From Lutjanus erythropterus (taxonomy: Eukaryota > Chordata > Actinopteri > Lutjaniformes > Lutjanidae): a stretch of 64,000 nucleotides of DNA. Positions 59,521-64,000 of the stretch are shown here, in pieces (positions within the stretch are counted from its first letter, which is position 1; every line of letters begins with the position of its first letter). Location of the stretch: contig CM034608.1 in the NCBI GenBank assembly GCA_020091685.1, positions 5,739,751 through 5,803,750 on the forward strand. Direction: 5' to 3'. The position numbers and the translations under genes are program-made. The notes under the pieces are model-generated. The model was not told the origin of the DNA, did no database searches, and saw nothing but the letters and a program-made list of their open reading frames with translations.

Positions 59521-60829
59521 GCTGTTCATCTTGCTTCAATCATTTCCACTTTAATGTTTTTACTCACCTATAATGGGACTTTCAAGCAGACAAACTGACC
59601 AACCAGCCCCGCTGACCGTGACATCTACTGACCTCCCCAGAAAAAACCTCAGCACTATCTAGTGGACTGAAAATAAAGTTTAATTTCATTTGCAATATTA
59701 ATAATTGATAGAATAAAAAATCAGCACCTGGCATCCCTGTATCAGTACACATGAAAATATGCTGTACCCCTCCCCCACCGTGTAAAGGACCACTGCAATA
59801 TTAGATTCAAGGCTTTCCACAGAATTACTTTTGACACATTTATTTTGTGCTGCTTTTCCATGCTGAGTGGCTCACAGCAGCACAGCAGAGAGAAATGTTA
59901 AGTGTGTGTCCAGCGGTGCCATGAAACCGCAGCTTTACAGTCAGTTATGAAAAACAAGCTAAAACAACTGAGATTCAACTGGAGCACAAAGAGGGAAAAA
60001 AAAAAACTGAAGAAACCCAGCTACAGATGGTTCATAAAACCAGGCCCCCGGTGCGGTTTTAGTTTTTCATTTTCATCTCATCATGGACAAATTAAAAGAC
60101 TTAAAATCCAGCAGAGAAGCGACATTTAGAAGGCAGAGAACACTTCCTCAGACCAAACAGCTTTATCCTCTTCTCACCAGGAAGCTGCCGGGACTCTCAC
60201 CACTGGCTGAGAGCGGATATTTAATCACGGCTAGATCTGGGCCAGGTTTCTGAAGATGTTTCTTAGCCGAGGGGGGGAGTGTCTTTATCTCTCTGTGAAG
60301 GAGAGCTGCTCGTCCACTCTCTTTTTAGGATCTTTATTTTCCCTGCTCAGCCCTCAGAGGAGGCGGACGAGAATGGAGAGAAGGTTCTGCTGTGATTTAA
60401 TGCCACACCAGAGTGATTCATCTTGTCCAAAATGAGCTATAACCATGTGCAAAAGCATTAGAAAGACTGGTAGCACACTGAATTGCATAAAAGTAATATA
60501 TTTCACTTGAAAAGTTGTCACCCCTTGAAGCGTCCTCCATCCATATTGACTAAAAGCAGATGAAAGGTGTGACTTCTTCGACCTTCCACACTAAAATTTC
60601 CCATTTACTTTGAACAGAAATGACATCTGTCGGTAAAAAAAAGCAGAGTGACAGTGGAATAAATGGTAAATGAAATAGTGATTTTCTAGTCAAAGTGTAT
60701 AAAAGTGCTTTACATAACAGAAACATAATGAAAATGTCAGGAGAAAAGAATGCACAGCTCCTATGGAAGCCCTGAGAAACAAGTGAGAGAAAAAAAAATC
60801 TGATCCATTTTCTTTCCTGTGCTTATGAC

Positions 60830-61407
60830 TTAAAGGGATAGTTCAGCCAAAAATGAAAATTCAGTCATTGTCTGCTCACCCTCATGCTGATTAAAGGTCA
60901 GGCTTAGTTTGGCATTTCATAGGAAAATAGAATCTCCCAAACATTTGAAGTGAATCGTGATCAAAAACACACATAAAATGTCTCCATACAGCTCGTCCGG
61001 TGTAATCCAAGTCTCCAAAAGCCTCAACATGCTGTTCACTTGCGCTGGCACACCATCACACCACACAGACATGTTTGGACGGTGTGCATGTGCCCCTGAA
61101 TGTGGCTCTGAGTAAAGGATTTACAGTGAAGATTTTGGCTAAAAACATGGTGTAAATGACGTCTCTCAAGTCGACTTGGCATGTTGCTGGCTTAGGAGAC
61201 TTAGATTACACCAGACGAGCAGTATGGAGGCTTTTTATGTTTTTTCAGTTGTTTTTTTCCATTTGAAAACTGGTCACCATTCACGTAAATTGTCTGGGAG
61301 ATTCTGCAACACTGTTTTCCTGTGAAACTCCGGCAGTTCCCTTCAGCTGTCATAAGGGTGCGTAGATAATGACTGAACTGTCATTTTTGGGTGAACTATC
61401 CCTTTAA
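60830..61407. mobile_element. 578-bp TTAA-flanked DNA transposon with long inverted ends
   Basis: Left end TTAAAGGGATAGTTCAGCC then AAAAATGAAAATT; right end TCATTTTTGGGTGAACTATC then CCTTTAA. The termini pair over about 25 bp, and a TTAA closes each side (60830-60833 and 61404-61407). TTAA targets are used by the piggyBac and Kolobok superfamilies. Non-coding. The AAAGGGATAGTTCAC terminus is common in fish genomes. Confidence 0.85.
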
Positions 61408-61522
61408 GAACAGGCAGAAAATGTTTTGCCAGGATAATCTCCAGAATCCTTCATTTTCTTTCATCAGAGTTTTGCCAGGCGAAAAAATAAAGCTCTGTGA
61501 GATAATTTAATAGAGAATAAGT

Positions 61523-61541
61523 AAAAAAAAAAAAAAAAAAA
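61523..61541. repeat. A19 homopolymer
   Basis: A run of 19 A. Confidence 0.95.
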
Positions 61542-62419
61542 TCTGTCTTTGTTGTTGTAATAATTTTGGCCACAAGAGGCTGAAGTGCACCAGACCTCCA
61601 CGTTCTAAACAGAACTAAAAGCATTCATGTTTTCTTCCAGGTGTCTTTTAATTTCTCTATGCAGTCTCAACACAAGGCACATACTGTATATTGTGTTAGT
61701 AAGTTATCTAACATCACTGTCATGTCTGTCTTTTGGCAATAAATGTATTTCAACACTATAGGTGCCAAATAAAATACATTTCATATCATATGCTTGTAGT
61801 CCTATTTTGAAAACAGGGCAGTGGTGCATTTTAGCCTGAAATTAGTATTACAATAACAAACACTTTCTTAAAAACAATTTCTTTGACCTGGCAAAACTGT
61901 TCCCTGTTTCACATACAATTTTTTTAAGGAACTTTTTTCTCTTGTTCTAAAGTTATTAACACAAGAGAGAACATTTAGATCAGACTTTGAAAATGGATCA
62001 CCAGATTTTTTTTTCTCACTTGTTTCTTGGGGCTTCCATAGGACTGACATCTGTTGGTTAAAAAAACAACAACAACACAGTGACAGTGGGATAAAACAGA
62101 AATATGTCAGACAGAAAGAATGCATGCCTGTGCATTAACTCACGTATGAGTGGATCACAATCAGTTTGCTAATCCAGTCATTCATTTGACTGCACTGTTT
62201 AGTGATCAGTTTGAGGACATGCTCTGATCTCTGTGTGCTCTCTCATTGGACCATAAGTGCTGTTCAGCACCACAGACAGCGACACTCAAAGCTGGTTACA
62301 CTCATCTGGAAATATCTACTATCTACTGGGACGTCGTACTTATTGAAAATTCTGGGATCCATCTTTGCTTCCAATATTACAAACACAAAAAAAGATGAAG
62401 TGCTGCTTGGTACAAAGTC

Positions 62420-62995
62420 GTCTTTCAAATCTTTATTTGCCACATACTCAAGATATCTCTACACTGTGCAGTGAAATGCTTATTGCCCCCTCCAGTACTG
62501 CACTTGGCATAAATTATATTAAAAAAATACAATTTATACAACAAGAGAAGAGAATATATAAACACAATATATCTACAAAAGATTAGAGACATGTAAAAAT
62601 GTCAGATAAGGAACAAATATTAAGTAAAGTATACATATTAAGGGATGCAGTAAAAGTGTGGAGGTATTGTCAACATCAGTAACCCTGGCAGTGTCCTTGT
62701 TCAGGATTGTGATGGCCTGAGGGAAGTAGTTCATCTGTGGCCTCTCTGTTCTGGCTCTGTGACTGCAGTAACGCTTCCCTGACTGCAACAGTTCAGAGAG
62801 GCCATTGTTTGGATCGCTCAAATCCTTTATAATTATACCGACCTCGGTCCTGGAGTGCACCCCCCGAGGTACGTTCGGCCGACCGCATCACTCTCTGCAG
62901 GCCGCTGCTGTCCTGCTGGGTGCTGTTGACATGCCAGGCGGTGAACTGACCTTTGCTGCAGCTCAAGATGTCCTGCCAGTACTTTTATAGACATC
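62420..62995 (-). pseudogene. LINE (L2/Rex-type) 3' end with frameshift
   Basis: Read on the minus strand: GLQRVMRSAE in one frame, then after a frame change IIKDLSDPNNGLSELLQSGK and MNYFPQAITILN. These correspond to the last part of ORF2 reverse transcriptase in fish L2/Rex-like elements. The 3'UTR contains GCATTTCACTGCACAGTGTA and an AATAAAGAT tail. It is truncated at the 5' end and broken. Related to the 56187 copy (shared LLxSGKRY and FFP/YFPxAV/I motifs) but clearly diverged from it. Confidence 0.75.
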
Positions 62996-63030
62996 TTTTA
63001 TAATGGATCTTTATAAGGAAAATTATTATT

Positions 63031-63240
63031 TTAAAGGACCAGTGTATAGGACTTAGTGGCATCTAGTGGTGAGCTTGCAGACTGCAAACACCTTGTCTCA
63101 CTTTACCCTTCCAGGCATGTGGATGAACCTATAGTGGCCACGAAATTTGCACAAAACTCGAAAGGCCATATCAAGAGCCAGTGTTTGCTTTGTCCGAACT
63201 GTAGAAACATGGTGGTGCAACACAATTAATGGAAAAGGAC
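63031..63240 (+). mobile_element. TTAA-type miniature element, left half
   Basis: Starts TTAAAGGACCAGTGTATAGG at 63031, continues with GGCATCTAGTGGTGAGCTTG, then GAAAGGCCATATCAAGAGCC and GTAGAAACATGGTGGTGCAA. The right half is not recognisable. Lies 36 bp from the LINE tail. Confidence 0.72.
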
Positions 63241-63639
63241 CCACGTCTTCTGTATATGAGCGACATCTGGCCCCTGATAGGCTGCCAAGTGGCCTCCAAC
63301 TATTTTCTAATTCACAATAAAAATGAATGAATTTACAATATTTTTCTCAGGAAGGAGGGACAGTTGGGATAAATTAGGCTGCTAGTAACAGAGAGACTGC
63401 TGGTCGTTGCATGATGGAAGTGCAGTAGGATCATACACGGAGCAACACGGGAGAAACAATGATGATAATTCTAATCCCATAAATGTGTATTTCATACCAC
63501 TGATATAAAAAACAGCTTGGAGCGTAATATGACATCATTTGTCTGTCTACTGGCACGAAGATTGATCTTACTCAACTGGAAACAGAGGACTGCACAAACA
63601 CAGTTAAATCTTTTGAGGGATGTAATGAAATACTTGCTG

Positions 63640-64000
63640 TCAGACGAGAGCTAACAGAAAAATGACTCAGATGCAGGACCCAGAACACAAGGTCTTTTAA
63701 TGAAAAAGAGTTTGGTGCACAGATTGTCAGTCCAAAGAGAAACTAAGGTATCCAGTAAACAGTAGGCTGAAGCAGAGTCAAGTCTAGAAAAATCAGGTCA
63801 AATCCAAAAGAAAACACAAGGAATAACGGCTAGAGATTAACACTCGAGTAACTGAGACAAGCTGGCAACAGACAAAGGGCAGCACAAGGACTATATACAC
63901 AAGGGAGGAGGGATAATGAGGCACAGGTTAACCCAATTAGGGCTGGGCAGGTAATCACAAAGGCGGGAAACACAGAGACGCAGGAAGTAAAGTATCTGAA
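63640..64000. mobile_element. Probable interspersed repeat cut by the right edge
   Basis: Starts about AGCTAACAGAAAAATGACTC and contains GACCCAGAACACAAGG, CAGTAAACAGTAGGCTGAAG and TAATGAGGCACAGG. It has the style of a repeat common in percomorph genomes, but I cannot assign a class and the right end is missing. Confidence 0.35.

Larger units (their letters stand above)
53801..64000. other. Upstream intergenic region
   Basis: About 10 kb upstream of vldlr without a recognisable gene on either strand. It contains two LINE tails, two TTAA-type miniature elements, a TTAA-bounded 578-bp element, a ~140-bp tandem array and simple repeats. Parts with nothing recognised: 53900-55800, 56480-57510, 57900-58750, 59530-60820, 61420-62400 and 63250-63630. 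Confidence 0.85.

Overview
This window comes from a vertebrate nuclear genome. The density of hAT, Tc1/mariner and TTAA-flanked miniature elements, a tRNA-derived SINE and L2/Rex-type LINE tails points to a teleost fish, probably a percomorph (inference from repeat content). It holds the 5' half of one gene on the minus strand: vldlr, the very-low-density-lipoprotein / reelin receptor. Exon 1 (start codon at 53335-53333) and exons 2-8 were read directly with GT/AG splice sites and continuous reading frame. Together they give 1,057 coding nucleotides (352 codons plus one base): a signal peptide followed by all eight LDL-receptor class A ligand-binding repeats. The EGF, YWTD propeller, O-glycan, transmembrane and cytoplasmic parts lie beyond the left edge.

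Layout, in transcription order (right to left): 64.0-53.8 kb is non-coding upstream DNA with two LINE tails, several miniature transposons and a diverged ~140-bp tandem array. 53.8-53.3 kb is the CpG-rich promoter / 5'UTR / exon 1 region. Intron 1 (18.1 kb), intron 2 (10.0 kb), intron 3 (9.6 kb), intron 4 (3.3 kb), intron 5 (5.1 kb), intron 6 (1.5 kb) and intron 7 (1.5 kb) separate short exons of 120-209 bp. Intron 8 runs off the left end. The introns contain many transposon relics and no other convincing gene.

Three observations stand out. (1) The stretch coding for repeats 4-6, which is a single exon in mammalian VLDLR, is split here by a 5.1-kb phase-0 intron inside repeat 5. (2) A 540/554-bp direct duplication beside exon 2 has two copies that differ by ten small indels but only about two substitutions, which looks like an assembly artefact more than biology. 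(3) A transposon-like block in intron 1 carries a CpG-rich, promoter-like segment with a TCTCGCGAGA palindrome. I found no evidence of a new multi-gene system; this is one conserved receptor gene in repeat-rich DNA.
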